From Faucicola osloensis_D (lineage in GTDB: Bacteria; Pseudomonadota; Gammaproteobacteria; Pseudomonadales; Moraxellaceae), in assembly GCA_020041925.1 (NCBI GenBank), contig CP083409.1: a DNA stretch of 64,000 nucleotides; one strand, written 5' to 3'. Below, one piece after another: positions 1 to 9,284 of the stretch. The notes beneath the pieces are model-generated. The model was not told where the DNA came from. It saw nothing but the letters and a program-made list of their open reading frames with translations, and ran no database searches. Position numbers and translations under genes: made by a program. Position 1 is the first letter of the stretch. The number at the start of each line of letters is the position of its first letter.

Positions 1-191
1 CCCACGCACCGGGTGCGGTTGAGCCATTACAAAGTGCGTTAAAATACTTTTTACCAGAATTTGAAGCCAAAATTGGTAACAATGTGGCGCCTGAAGAACA
101 ATTGTCCCCAACGGGCGTGCCTTCATCTGTAAACAGCGGAAAAGTTGAAGTGTATCAACCGGTTAAGACCACCAATGGGCAATCAGTGTAA
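1..191 (+). CDS. nuoF: NADH-quinone oxidoreductase subunit F, C-terminal end (partial)
   Basis: Open frame entering from the left edge (first full codon at base 3) and ending in TAA at 189-191, about 62 residues visible. The stretch PGAVEPLQSALKYF matches the C-terminal end of NuoF, the complex I subunit that holds FMN and the N3 cluster and oxidises NADH. It lies 9 bases before nuoG in the same direction, the expected nuo operon order. The last 25 or so residues (after NNVAPEEQ) are a polar tail. The catalytic part is outside the window, so nothing can be said about its integrity. Confidence 0.85.
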   Translation, partial: HAPGAVEPLQSALKYFLPEFEAKIGNNVAPEEQLSPTGVPSSVNSGKVEVYQPVKTTNGQSV

Positions 192-200
192 GGAATTAGC

Positions 201-3197
201 ATGGCAATTATTCATATAGACGGTCAAGACGTCGAAGTTGATGGTGCCGATAACTTGCTACAAGCTTGTTTATCGCTTGGCATCGATATCCCTTATTTTT
301 GTTATCACCCTGCATTGGGCTCGGTGGGTTCTTGCCGCCAGTGTGCCGTCAAGCAATATAATAACAAAGAAGATTATGAAGCGGGTCGTGGTCGTTTGGT
401 CATGTCCTGTATGGTCAATCCGACCCCAGACATGTGGATCTCAGTGACGGATGCAGAAGTCAAAAACTTCCGTAAAAGCTTGGTTGAGTTCTTAATGACT
501 AACCACCCCCATGACTGTCCAACCTGTGAAGAGGGCGGTCATTGTCACTTGCAAGATATGACCTACATGTCAGGTCACAATTATCGTAAATATCGCTTTA
601 CTAAACGTACCCACCAAAACCAAGACTTGGGTCCATTTATCAATCATGAGATGAACCGCTGTATTGCGTGTTATCGCTGCGTACGTTATTACAAAGACTA
701 CGCGGGTGGTGAAGATTTGGGCGTTTACGCATCAGCAAGCCGTGTGTACTTTGGTCGAGATAAAGACGGTCAGTTTGAAAGTGAATTTTCAGGCAACCTC
801 ACCGAAGTTTGTCCAACTGGGGTATTTACTGACAAAACTCACTCAGAGCGCTACAATCGTAAATGGGACATGCAATATGCCCCAAGCATTTGTCATGGCT
901 GTTCGGCAGGTTGTAATATCTCAGCGGGTGAGCGCTATGGTGAATTGCGCCGTATCGAAAACCGTTTTAATGGGGAAGTCAACGCTTACTTCCTGTGTGA
1001 CCGTGGTCGTTTCGGCTATGGCTATGTCAACCGCCAAGACCGCCCAATTCAAGCGATTGAAACACTAAACGGTAAACAAACCAATCTGAGCATTGACCAT
1101 ACTATCGATGCCATCAAAAACCGTTTACAGGGTAAAAAAGCCATCGGTATTGGTTCACCGGTTGCCAGCCTTGAATCAAACTATGCCCTAAAACGCTTAG
1201 TTGGTGCCGAAAATTTTAGCATTGGTATTACCAATCAAGAAAAAACTGTGGTACAAAAATGTATCGATGTGTTGACCACAGAAAATATCCATAATCCAAG
1301 CATGCGTGAGATTGAGGATTATGATGCGGTATTGATTTTGGGTGAAGATATTACCCAAACCAGTCCACGTATTGCACTGGCAGTACGCCAAGCGGCAAAA
1401 AATCGCGCCAAACAAATGGCAGATGCACTAAAAACGCCAGATTTCTTGGCAGAGCCTGTGGCTCGTATCGGTCAAAAAGACTACAGCCCAATCTTTATTG
1501 TGGATGTGAAAGATACGCGCCTTGATGATATTGCCGAAGTAAGCTGCGTTGCTACGCCAAGCGACATCGCTGAACTAGGCTTTAGCATTGCTGAGCACAT
1601 GAAAACGTTGGCTACCTCACAATTACCAAAAGATTTGGTTATCGATGAAGACGATAATGCTGATATGCAAGCATTTGCTAAACATATCGCGCAGACGCTG
1701 CTTAAAGCAACCAAGCCACTTATCATCTCAGGCTCGTCGCTGTACCACACCGCCATCATAGAAGCGGCGGCACAAATTGCCAATATCGCTGAACAAAAAC
1801 GCGGTGAAGTGGTCATCTATGAAAAAGGCGTGGTTGATACCCACAACATCCAAGTGGATGCAGAAATTGCCAAAATCGATGCAGAGCAAGCCAAACTCAA
1901 ACAAGAGATGGATGAAGCGGCATTTGCTGAACAAGCCAAGCAAGTTAAACGTCCAAGCCGCATGAACCCGACCAAAGGCTATCAACAAAAAGCCGGTTTA
2001 TACTTATCAGTACCTGCTGCCAATAGCATAGGCGTCAACTTGCTCGGTGGTAAAGCAATTGATGAATTAGGTGATGATGCCGATGTGGTGATTGTCATGG
2101 AAAATGACATCAGCCGCCGCCTAACCGCTGAGCAAATGAACCAATTACTAATCAACAAATCATTGATTGTACTTGATCATGAAGCTTACCAATGGCATAA
2201 CCATGCAGATGTGATGGTACCTGTAGCAACCTTTGCAGAAGCGGACGGTACATTAATCTCAGCAGAAGGTCGTGCACAGCGTTTCTTCCAAGTGTATGAT
2301 CCTGTCTACTATCGCCCGCAAAGCATGGTAAAAGAAAGCTGGCGTTGGTTACATGCGATAGAGTCTGAGCTCAATGGCCGTGCGATTGATTGGACGCAGC
2401 TTGATAATGTGATTGCTGCGGTCGCAGACACCAATCCACAACTAGCGGCAATCAGACAAGCAGCGCCATCAGCCGATTACCGTATTACTGGTCTAAAAGT
2501 CGCCCGTGAGCCACGCCGTTATTCCGGTCGTACAGCGATGCGTGCACCGATTTCTGTGCATGAGCCAGAGCAGCCAAAAGATATCGATACGGGCCTCACC
2601 TTCTCACAAGAAGGTTATGTGGGCACTCAGACGGATTCAGCAATGATTCCATTTGCTTGGTCAGCAGGTTGGAACTCACCGCAAGCTTGGAATAAATACC
2701 AAGATAAAGTGGGTGGTCATCTCAAACATGGCGATCCAGGCGTGCGTATTTTTGATGCGTTAACCGCATTGCCAAAACGTGAGTATATTGCGCCTGCGGC
2801 TGCTAGCCAACAAGGTTCAACCCAGCTAGTGCCGGTGTATAATATTTTTGCTAGTGATGAATTAACCGCCCGTAGTGAAGTGGTCGCCTCACAATTGACG
2901 TCAGCCGCTTTTAGTGTATCAACGGATGATGCGGATAAATGGCAGCTGCAATCAGGTGATATGTTAACGGTCACAGTGAAAGGTGTAGCAACTACATTAC
3001 CTGTGCAGCTTGTCGATTACTTAGCTGAAAGCTGTGTGGGCTATCCTGTGGGTCAGGCGGGTGAATTAGAAGCCTTGCTAGCGCAGCCTTATACGGACAT
3101 CAGTATCGTAAAATCAGCAACTACCAACACTGTCGTACCACCAGCAGCTAATAATGGTGGCGTGACAGCTCAAGTAACTCCAGGGGAGGGGGTATAA
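201..3197 (+). CDS. nuoG: NADH-quinone oxidoreductase subunit G
   Basis: Large iron-sulfur subunit of the peripheral arm of complex I, carrying electrons from NuoF towards NuoI. Visible ligands: Cys34, 45, 48 and 70 for the 2Fe-2S cluster N1b; the HPHDCPTCEEGGHC segment (His plus three Cys) for N5; CIACYRC with a later ECVCPTG-like TEVCPTG for N4; and CHGCSAGC plus a distant Cys for the extra N7 cluster. The rest is the molybdopterin-oxidoreductase-like domain without obvious active site. At 998 residues it is longer than E. coli NuoG (about 908); a charged, helical-looking insertion at about residues 545-596 accounts for part of this. The stop overlaps the nuoH start by one base (TAATG). Confidence 0.97.
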   Translation: MAIIHIDGQDVEVDGADNLLQACLSLGIDIPYFCYHPALGSVGSCRQCAVKQYNNKEDYEAGRGRLVMSCMVNPTPDMWISVTDAEVKNFRKSLVEFLMTNHPHDCPTCEEGGHCHLQDMTYMSGHNYRKYRFTKRTHQNQDLGPFINHEMNRCIACYRCVRYYKDYAGGEDLGVYASASRVYFGRDKDGQFESEFSGNLTEVCPTGVFTDKTHSERYNRKWDMQYAPSICHGCSAGCNISAGERYGELRRIENRFNGEVNAYFLCDRGRFGYGYVNRQDRPIQAIETLNGKQTNLSIDHTIDAIKNRLQGKKAIGIGSPVASLESNYALKRLVGAENFSIGITNQEKTVVQKCIDVLTTENIHNPSMREIEDYDAVLILGEDITQTSPRIALAVRQAAKNRAKQMADALKTPDFLAEPVARIGQKDYSPIFIVDVKDTRLDDIAEVSCVATPSDIAELGFSIAEHMKTLATSQLPKDLVIDEDDNADMQAFAKHIAQTLLKATKPLIISGSSLYHTAIIEAAAQIANIAEQKRGEVVIYEKGVVDTHNIQVDAEIAKIDAEQAKLKQEMDEAAFAEQAKQVKRPSRMNPTKGYQQKAGLYLSVPAANSIGVNLLGGKAIDELGDDADVVIVMENDISRRLTAEQMNQLLINKSLIVLDHEAYQWHNHADVMVPVATFAEADGTLISAEGRAQRFFQVYDPVYYRPQSMVKESWRWLHAIESELNGRAIDWTQLDNVIAAVADTNPQLAAIRQAAPSADYRITGLKVAREPRRYSGRTAMRAPISVHEPEQPKDIDTGLTFSQEGYVGTQTDSAMIPFAWSAGWNSPQAWNKYQDKVGGHLKHGDPGVRIFDALTALPKREYIAPAAASQQGSTQLVPVYNIFASDELTARSEVVASQLTSAAFSVSTDDADKWQLQSGDMLTVTVKGVATTLPVQLVDYLAESCVGYPVGQAGELEALLAQPYTDISIVKSATTNTVVPPAANNGGVTAQVTPGEGV

Positions 3198-4252
3198 TGG
3201 ATTATTCTGTTAGACAGATGCCCGATTTACCTGTATGGCTGGCTGGGGTAATGTCCCCTGAAGCTTGGTCAATTGTATTTTTGGCAGTGCAATCAATTGT
3301 TATTTTCTTGGCGGTGGTGATTTTTGCCGCGTTGATGATTCCTTATGAACGTCGCATGTTAGCACTATGGCAAGACCGTTATGGTCCAAACCGTGTAGGT
3401 TGGCAAGGTTCGCTACAAGTTGCCGCAGATATGCTCAAAATCTTCTTTAAAGAAGACTGGACACCCAAATTTGCCGATAAATTTATCTTTATCTTGGCGC
3501 CTGCGATTTCATTATTTACCGCTTTAGCCGCTTATATCATTGTGCCAGTTACGCCATCACTCGGTGGCGCAGACTGGAGCATCGGTATTTTGTTCTTTTT
3601 TGCGATGGCAGGGTTGGCAGTTTATGCGGTGATGTTTGGTGGCTGGGCATCAGCCAATAAATACGCCTTGCTCGGTGGTCTACGCTCTGCTGCCCAAACC
3701 ATTAGTTATGAAGTCTTTCTCGGATTATCGCTAATGGGTGTGGTAGCGCTGGCAGGGTCATTTAACTTACGCGATATCGTATATTCACAAGCCGGTGGTT
3801 TTTGGCACTGGAATGTGTTTGGTCAAATTTTAGGGTTTTTAACCTTTATGGTCGCAGGTGTGGCAGTCACCCACCGTTTCCCATTTGACCAGCCAGAAGC
3901 AGAGCAAGAATTGGCAGAAGGTTACCATGTTGAATACTCAGGTATGAAATTTGGTATGTTCTTTGTCGGTGAATATGTCAATATCGTGTTGGTATCGTCG
4001 CTGATTACTATTTTATTCTTTGGTGGTTGGTTGCCATTATTTGATGGACTGAGTTTTATCCCGCCGATTATTTGGTTCATGTTAAAAACGCTGTTTTTCA
4101 TGACCATGTTTGTATTGGCGCGTGGGGCGTTGATGCGTCCACGTTATGACCAAGTAATGAACTTTGGCTGGAAAATTTGTCTACCCATTACCTTGATTAA
4201 TTTACTCGCGACGGCGGCCTATGTATTATGGCGCACCCATGGTGTAGGGTAA
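3197..4252 (+). CDS. nuoH: NADH-quinone oxidoreductase subunit H
   Basis: Membrane subunit (351 residues, about eight hydrophobic helices) that joins the peripheral arm to the membrane arm of complex I and forms much of the quinone entry chamber. Conserved family stretches are visible: YGPNRVGWQGSLQVAADMLK near residue 60, the ALLGGLRSAAQTISYE segment, and the acidic loop FPFDQPEAEQELAEGYHVEY. The ATG overlaps the nuoG stop by one base, so translation is probably coupled, and GGGGAGGGGG just upstream offers a Shine-Dalgarno sequence. Length is slightly above the E. coli protein. Nothing looks broken. Confidence 0.97.
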   Translation: MDYSVRQMPDLPVWLAGVMSPEAWSIVFLAVQSIVIFLAVVIFAALMIPYERRMLALWQDRYGPNRVGWQGSLQVAADMLKIFFKEDWTPKFADKFIFILAPAISLFTALAAYIIVPVTPSLGGADWSIGILFFFAMAGLAVYAVMFGGWASANKYALLGGLRSAAQTISYEVFLGLSLMGVVALAGSFNLRDIVYSQAGGFWHWNVFGQILGFLTFMVAGVAVTHRFPFDQPEAEQELAEGYHVEYSGMKFGMFFVGEYVNIVLVSSLITILFFGGWLPLFDGLSFIPPIIWFMLKTLFFMTMFVLARGALMRPRYDQVMNFGWKICLPITLINLLATAAYVLWRTHGVG

Positions 4253-4267
4253 GGTGGAGATTAACGT

Positions 4268-4819
4268 ATGTATTTGACTATGGTAAAAAACACGATTACG
4301 GGTTTTGGCTCAATCTTGCGCACCCTAATCATGGTCGCAAGCCATGCGACCCGTAAACGTGATACGATTTTATACCCAGAACAACCTGTCCCTGTACCGC
4401 CGCGTTTTCGGGGGCGTATTGTACTGACACGCGACCCGGATGGGGATGAGCGCTGTGTGGCCTGTAACCTATGTGCCGTCGCTTGTCCGGTGGGTTGTAT
4501 TTCACTGCAAAAAGCGGAACGTGAAGACGGACGCTGGTATCCAGAGTTTTTCCGTATTAACTTCTCACGTTGTATCTTTTGTGGTATGTGTGAAGAAGCG
4601 TGCCCGACAACGGCTATTCAGATGACGCCAGATTTTGAGCTGGGTGAGTACAATCGTCAAAACTTGGTGTATGAAAAAGAGCATTTGTTAATTTCAGGCC
4701 CGGGTAAATTTCCTGACTACAATTATTACCGTGTGACTGGGATGGCGACCAAAGATAAACCTAAAGGGGCACACCAAAATGAGTCTGCACCGATTGATTT
4801 ACGGAGTTTATTGCCATGA
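4268..4819 (+). CDS. nuoI: NADH-quinone oxidoreductase subunit I
   Basis: Ferredoxin-like subunit of 183 residues that carries the two 4Fe-4S clusters N6a and N6b and hands electrons to N2 in NuoB. Two complete CxxCxxCxxxCP motifs are seen: CVACNLCAVACP (about residues 59-70) and CIFCGMCEEACP (about 98-109). An N-terminal amphipathic or hydrophobic helix anchors it against NuoH. It starts 15 bases after nuoH, preceded by GGTGGAGA, and its last four bases overlap the nuoJ start (ATGA), typical of tight operon coupling. Confidence 0.97.
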   Translation: MYLTMVKNTITGFGSILRTLIMVASHATRKRDTILYPEQPVPVPPRFRGRIVLTRDPDGDERCVACNLCAVACPVGCISLQKAEREDGRWYPEFFRINFSRCIFCGMCEEACPTTAIQMTPDFELGEYNRQNLVYEKEHLLISGPGKFPDYNYYRVTGMATKDKPKGAHQNESAPIDLRSLLP

Positions 4820-5460
4820 TAACCGGAGCAACGATAGGGTTTTATTTATTAGCGATTGTCGCTATTTTGGCTAGTTTACGCGTCATTACTCGCACCAATC
4901 CTGTGCATGCGTTATTAAACATGATTGTCACGCTGCTGGCGTTATCAGGTATTTTCTTTGCCTTAGGTGCGCCATTTGCCGGTGCGCTTGAAATCATCGT
5001 TTATGCCGGGGCGATTATGGTCTTGTTCGTTTTTGTGGTGATGATGCTGAACTTAGGCACCCAAAGTACTTTAGAAGAAGAAAGCTGGTTATCATCCTCG
5101 GCTTGGGCAGTGCCGGCAGGACTTGCATTTATTGTGGGTTTGACCTTGTTTAGTTTGATTGGCATGAAACATGGGTCTGAAGGAATGATGCCAGCGGTTA
5201 TCGGGGTGGAGCCAGTCACGGCAAAAATGATCGGTGCCAAATTATTTACCGAATATTTATTGTTGGTCGAAATTGCAGGGTTTTTATTACTAGCGGGTTT
5301 GGTGGCGGCTTATCATTTGGCAAAATCTGCCTTGGATGATGAAAACGAAAGTCATAACAGTGAGCTTGGTAATACCCTACAACCTGCCTTAACGAATTTT
5401 ATTGATAGAGAGCCCAGCCAACCGGCTGTGTTACGCGAAGTTCAGGAGGAGAAGGCATAA
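4816..5460 (+). CDS. nuoJ: NADH-quinone oxidoreductase subunit J
   Basis: Small membrane subunit of the complex I membrane arm (ND6 homologue), with about five hydrophobic helices. The conserved helix containing EIIVYAGAIMVLFVFVVMML is present; this is the helix that carries the pi-bulge in solved structures. At 214 residues it is longer than E. coli NuoJ (184) because of a polar C-terminal tail of about 40 residues after the last helix. The start overlaps the nuoI stop (ATGA) and the stop overlaps the nuoK start (TAATG), with an AGGAGGAG ribosome-binding site inside the end of nuoJ. Confidence 0.96.
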   Translation: MITGATIGFYLLAIVAILASLRVITRTNPVHALLNMIVTLLALSGIFFALGAPFAGALEIIVYAGAIMVLFVFVVMMLNLGTQSTLEEESWLSSSAWAVPAGLAFIVGLTLFSLIGMKHGSEGMMPAVIGVEPVTAKMIGAKLFTEYLLLVEIAGFLLLAGLVAAYHLAKSALDDENESHNSELGNTLQPALTNFIDREPSQPAVLREVQEEKA

Positions 5461-5783
5461 TGGGACACTTTCCATTAGAGCATGTGCCGTTAGAGCACGG
5501 TCTAATCTTGTCAGCGATTTTGTTTGCCATTGGTTTTTGTGGTGTGATGGTACGACGTAATTTTTTGTTTATGTTGATGAGTCTTGAGATTATGATGAAT
5601 GCTGCTGCCTTAGCATTTGTAGTGGCAGGTAGTCGCTGGGTCAGTCCTGACGGACAAATTATGTTTATTTTGGTGCTAACTTTGGCAGCCGCTGAAGTCG
5701 CGATTGGGTTGGCTATTCTTTTACAGTTTTATCATAAGCGTGGTCATTTAGATGTCGATACGGCAAATGAGATGAAAGGGTGA
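5460..5783 (+). CDS. nuoK: NADH-quinone oxidoreductase subunit K
   Basis: Three-helix membrane subunit (ND4L homologue) of the proton-translocating arm, 107 residues. The conserved glutamates of helices 2 and 3 are present in LMSLEIMMNAAALAFV and LTLAAAEVAIGLAILLQ; these residues are known to be needed for coupling. It is a few residues longer than the E. coli protein at the N-terminus (MGHFPLEHVPLEHGL). The one-base overlap with nuoJ and the strong AGGAGG preceding it fix the start. The gap to nuoL is 7 bases. Confidence 0.96.
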   Translation: MGHFPLEHVPLEHGLILSAILFAIGFCGVMVRRNFLFMLMSLEIMMNAAALAFVVAGSRWVSPDGQIMFILVLTLAAAEVAIGLAILLQFYHKRGHLDVDTANEMKG

Positions 5784-5790
5784 AATCAAA

Positions 5791-7692
5791 ATGAGTATGT
5801 TACCTTTAACCTTTATGCTGCCGCTGATTGGCTTTCTGATTCTAGCAACCATGCGTGACCGCTTAAGCGAAAACGCAGCCGCAGTGGTCGGTGTCGGCAG
5901 TATGGGTTTGGCTGCTTTGTGTGCCTTGATGGCAGGCAGTGATTTTTTAATGAACCACACACAAGGCGCTGTCATTAATCAGCCATTGTGGACGTGGATG
6001 CAAGTCGGTAGTTTTGCCCCAAAATTTGGTCTCATGCTGGATGGTTTGGGCGTGACGATGATGGGCGTGATTACCGGTGTCGGTTTTTTAATTCATATTT
6101 TCGCGTCATGGTATATGCGCGGTGAAACAGGCTACGCAAGATTTTTTAGCTATATGAACCTATTCGTCGCAAGTATGTTGTTACTTGTGCTTGCTGACAA
6201 TTTAGTGCTGTTGTACTTAGGTTGGGAAGGCGTTGGCATCTGTTCTTACTTATTGATTGGTTTTTATTATCACGAGCGCGCCAATGGACGTGCTGCGATG
6301 AAAGCCTTTACCGTAACCCGTGTGGGTGATGTGTTTTTAGCGTTTGGCTTATTCTTGTTGTTCCGTGAATTGGGTACGTTAAATATCTCAGATATCAATG
6401 CCAATGTATCGCAAATGCTCACGTCGGCAGGGTCCACGGTGACGATTTTTGGTCATAGCTATCCTACCATCAAAGTTGCGGCTGTGATGCTAGTGCTTGG
6501 TGCGATGGGTAAATCTGCACAGATTCCGCTGCATTCTTGGCTTGCTGATGCGATGGCAGGTCCTACGCCTGTTTCAGCCTTGATTCATGCGGCAACGATG
6601 GTTACCGCAGGTGTGTATTTAATTGCCCGTTTACATCCTGTGTTCTTATTGACCCCTGATGTATTGGCAAGTTGGGTAGGTATCGTTGGGGCAACAACAT
6701 TGTTGGTTGCTGGTTTCTGTGCGCTTGCACAAACCGATATCAAACGTATCTTAGCTTATTCCACCATGAGTCAAATCGGCTATATGTTCTTGGCATTAGG
6801 GGTAGGCGCTTGGCAAGTTGCGATTTTCCACTTGATGACCCATGCGTTCTTTAAAGCTTTATTATTCCTAGGGTCAGGCGCTGTTATCTTGGCTTACCAT
6901 CATGAGCAAAACATCTTTAAAATGGGTGGCTTGTTTTATAAAAATAAATTCCTATTTGCGGTGTTTGCGATCGGCGGGGGTGCACTTGCTGCGATTCCTT
7001 GGATTACGGTGGGTTACTACTCAAAAGATGAAATCATTTGGGAAACCTTCGCATCAGGTCATATGAATTTATTTTGGATGGCAGTGGTGGGTGCGTTTTT
7101 AACCTCGATTTATACGTTTCGTATGATTTGGATTGTGTTCTTTGGTGAAGAAAAAACGCCTATTCACGATCTTAAGGGTTGGACATACTGGCTGCCCCTC
7201 GCGGTATTGCTAGTGTTATCAACTGCAGTGGGGGCGATGATTCATCCACCATTAGCAGGCGTATTGCCACAAAGTTTTAGCGTGATTCATCCTGAGGTGG
7301 AATCAGGTAAGCACACGGCAGAAATGATTGTGATGGCTGCGATGTTGGCGGGTTTGATTGTTGGTGCTTTCTTGTTTGCCCTAGATAAAGGTCGCATTGT
7401 GAGTAAGTTTAACCAAACAGGTTTGGGCCGTGCGCTTAACTATTGGTGCTATCATGGTTTAGGCTTTGATGCTTTGTATGACATTGTGTTTGTTAAACCA
7501 TTCTTATTGATTGGTAAGTTGATTAAAATTGACCCGATTGACCGCACTTGGAATATTTTACCAGCCCTATCGCTGGCAGGTAACCGAGTGGCGACATGGT
7601 TCCAATCAGGCTCGATTCGTGGGTATGCTGCAAGCTTCGGTCTTGGCATGGCAGTATTGTTGGTGTTGGTAATGATGATGATAGGGAAGTAA
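5791..7692 (+). CDS. nuoL: NADH-quinone oxidoreductase subunit L
   Basis: Largest antiporter-like membrane subunit (ND5 homologue), 633 residues with about sixteen hydrophobic helices and the long C-terminal part that forms the lateral helix in solved structures. The antiporter core is evident: GWEGVGICSYLLIGF carrying the key Glu of helix 5, and LHSWLADAMAGPTPVSALIH around the broken helix 7-8. It pumps protons at the distal end of the membrane arm. It lies 7 bases after nuoK and 5 bases before nuoM. The start at 5791 (MSMLPLTF) gives a normal family N-terminus. Confidence 0.97.
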   Translation: MSMLPLTFMLPLIGFLILATMRDRLSENAAAVVGVGSMGLAALCALMAGSDFLMNHTQGAVINQPLWTWMQVGSFAPKFGLMLDGLGVTMMGVITGVGFLIHIFASWYMRGETGYARFFSYMNLFVASMLLLVLADNLVLLYLGWEGVGICSYLLIGFYYHERANGRAAMKAFTVTRVGDVFLAFGLFLLFRELGTLNISDINANVSQMLTSAGSTVTIFGHSYPTIKVAAVMLVLGAMGKSAQIPLHSWLADAMAGPTPVSALIHAATMVTAGVYLIARLHPVFLLTPDVLASWVGIVGATTLLVAGFCALAQTDIKRILAYSTMSQIGYMFLALGVGAWQVAIFHLMTHAFFKALLFLGSGAVILAYHHEQNIFKMGGLFYKNKFLFAVFAIGGGALAAIPWITVGYYSKDEIIWETFASGHMNLFWMAVVGAFLTSIYTFRMIWIVFFGEEKTPIHDLKGWTYWLPLAVLLVLSTAVGAMIHPPLAGVLPQSFSVIHPEVESGKHTAEMIVMAAMLAGLIVGAFLFALDKGRIVSKFNQTGLGRALNYWCYHGLGFDALYDIVFVKPFLLIGKLIKIDPIDRTWNILPALSLAGNRVATWFQSGSIRGYAASFGLGMAVLLVLVMMMIGK

Positions 7693-7697
7693 CAGTT

Positions 7698-9284
7698 ATG
7701 CAAAATAATCTCTTATTACCCGCCTTGATATTTATTCCAATCATTGCAGGTTTTCTGTGCTGGTTGGTTGAAAAAGTTGATGAACGTTTTCCGCGTTGGA
7801 TTGCGTTTCTTGGCATGCTATTAACGTTTTTGATTACGGTAGCTATTTGGCAAAACGGTAACTTTATTGGTGCAGCACAAACCATTGCTGAGGTGACTGC
7901 TAAACCGACTTGGTTGGCAGAGTTTCAACTACCTTGGATGCCCTCATTGGGGGTCAGTTTCCATCTGGCCATTGATGGGTTATCGCTGTTGATGGTGAGC
8001 CTAACAGCCTTCTTAGGTATGATGGCGGTGGCGTGTTCATGGGGTGAGATTACTCGCCGTGTGGGCTTCTTCCATCTTAATCTGCTTTGGAGTCTGGGCG
8101 GTGTTATTGGTGTTTTCCTAGCAATCGATATGTTTTTGTTCTTCTTCTTTTGGGAGATGATGTTAGTTCCTATCTATTTCTTGATTGCAATTTGGGGACA
8201 CAATGCGATTGGTGGTAAAACCAAAGAATATGCCGCAACCAAATTCTTTATTTATACCCAAGCATCGGGTCTGATTATGTTGATTGGTATTTTGATTTTG
8301 GTCATGATTCATGCATCAACCACAGGTCAAATAACGTTTAACTATATGGACTTGCTAGGTACAGATCTTGGTAAATGGCAATACCCAATCATGCTGATGT
8401 TCTTTATTGGCTTTGCGGTTAAATTACCAATTTTCCCACTGCATGGCTGGTTACCCGACGCGCACGCGCAGGCACCGACTGCAGGCTCGGTGGATTTGGC
8501 TGGTATTTTGATTAAAACCGCGGCGTATGGTTTATTGCGGTTTGTCCTGCCATTATTCCCAGAAGCTAGTGCTCAGTTTGCACCGATTGCGATTACCTTG
8601 GGCGGTATTGGTATTTTCTACGGGGCTTGGCTTGCGTTTATGCAGCAAGATATCAAGCGGTTACTTGCTTATACCAGTATTTCACACATGGGTTTTGTGG
8701 TACTTGCGTTGTATGCCGGTACGTTAATTAGTTTCCAAGGCTTGATGATTCAAATGTTGGCACATGGTCTTAGCTCAGCGGCATTATTTATCATGAGCGG
8801 TCAGCTTTATGAGCGTCTACATACCCGTGATTTGAGCCAGATGGGTGGTATGTGGGGTCAAATGCGTTATTACCCACCGTTACTTATGTTCTTTGCCGCG
8901 GCATTATTAGGTATTCCAGGTACTGGTAACTTTATTGGTGAGTTCTTAATTCTTCTAGGGTCTTTTGCCTCGCATCCTGTGGCAGTGGTGTTTGCCACCT
9001 TTAGCTTAGTCGTTGCAGGTTTATACGCATTAATTATGATTTATAAAGCATTATTTGGTACGCCAACAGCGACGATTGAGAAAATGTCACCAATGCGTGA
9101 TATCAATGCGCGTGAAGCGGCAATCTTGTTGGTGCTTGCGTTTGGCTTGATATGGTTAGGTCTATATCCGCAATCATTCTTAGATACCTCTGATCACAGT
9201 ATGCGGTGGATTAGTGAGGCATATCATGTCCAGCAAGTTGTACCTACTTCTCAAGAGCCATTTGCTCATATGGAGGTAAAATAG
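7698..9284 (+). CDS. nuoM: NADH-quinone oxidoreductase subunit M
   Basis: Antiporter-like membrane subunit (ND4 homologue), 528 residues, about fourteen helices. Family stretches include FFFFWEMMLVPIYFLIAIWG (with the coupling Glu) and LHGWLPDAHAQAPTAGSV. The open frame extends upstream to 7596 inside nuoL, but the start is placed at ATG 7698 because MQNNLLLPALIFIPIIAGF is a normal NuoM N-terminus and the gap to nuoL is then only 5 bases. The stop is immediately followed by the nuoN start. Confidence 0.96.
   Translation: MQNNLLLPALIFIPIIAGFLCWLVEKVDERFPRWIAFLGMLLTFLITVAIWQNGNFIGAAQTIAEVTAKPTWLAEFQLPWMPSLGVSFHLAIDGLSLLMVSLTAFLGMMAVACSWGEITRRVGFFHLNLLWSLGGVIGVFLAIDMFLFFFFWEMMLVPIYFLIAIWGHNAIGGKTKEYAATKFFIYTQASGLIMLIGILILVMIHASTTGQITFNYMDLLGTDLGKWQYPIMLMFFIGFAVKLPIFPLHGWLPDAHAQAPTAGSVDLAGILIKTAAYGLLRFVLPLFPEASAQFAPIAITLGGIGIFYGAWLAFMQQDIKRLLAYTSISHMGFVVLALYAGTLISFQGLMIQMLAHGLSSAALFIMSGQLYERLHTRDLSQMGGMWGQMRYYPPLLMFFAAALLGIPGTGNFIGEFLILLGSFASHPVAVVFATFSLVVAGLYALIMIYKALFGTPTATIEKMSPMRDINAREAAILLVLAFGLIWLGLYPQSFLDTSDHSMRWISEAYHVQQVVPTSQEPFAHMEVK

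Noticed and set aside
7596..7697. Upstream extension of nuoM within nuoL
   Set aside because: The extra residues do not look like a NuoM N-terminus and would need an overlap of nearly 100 bases; ATG 7698 has normal operon spacing.
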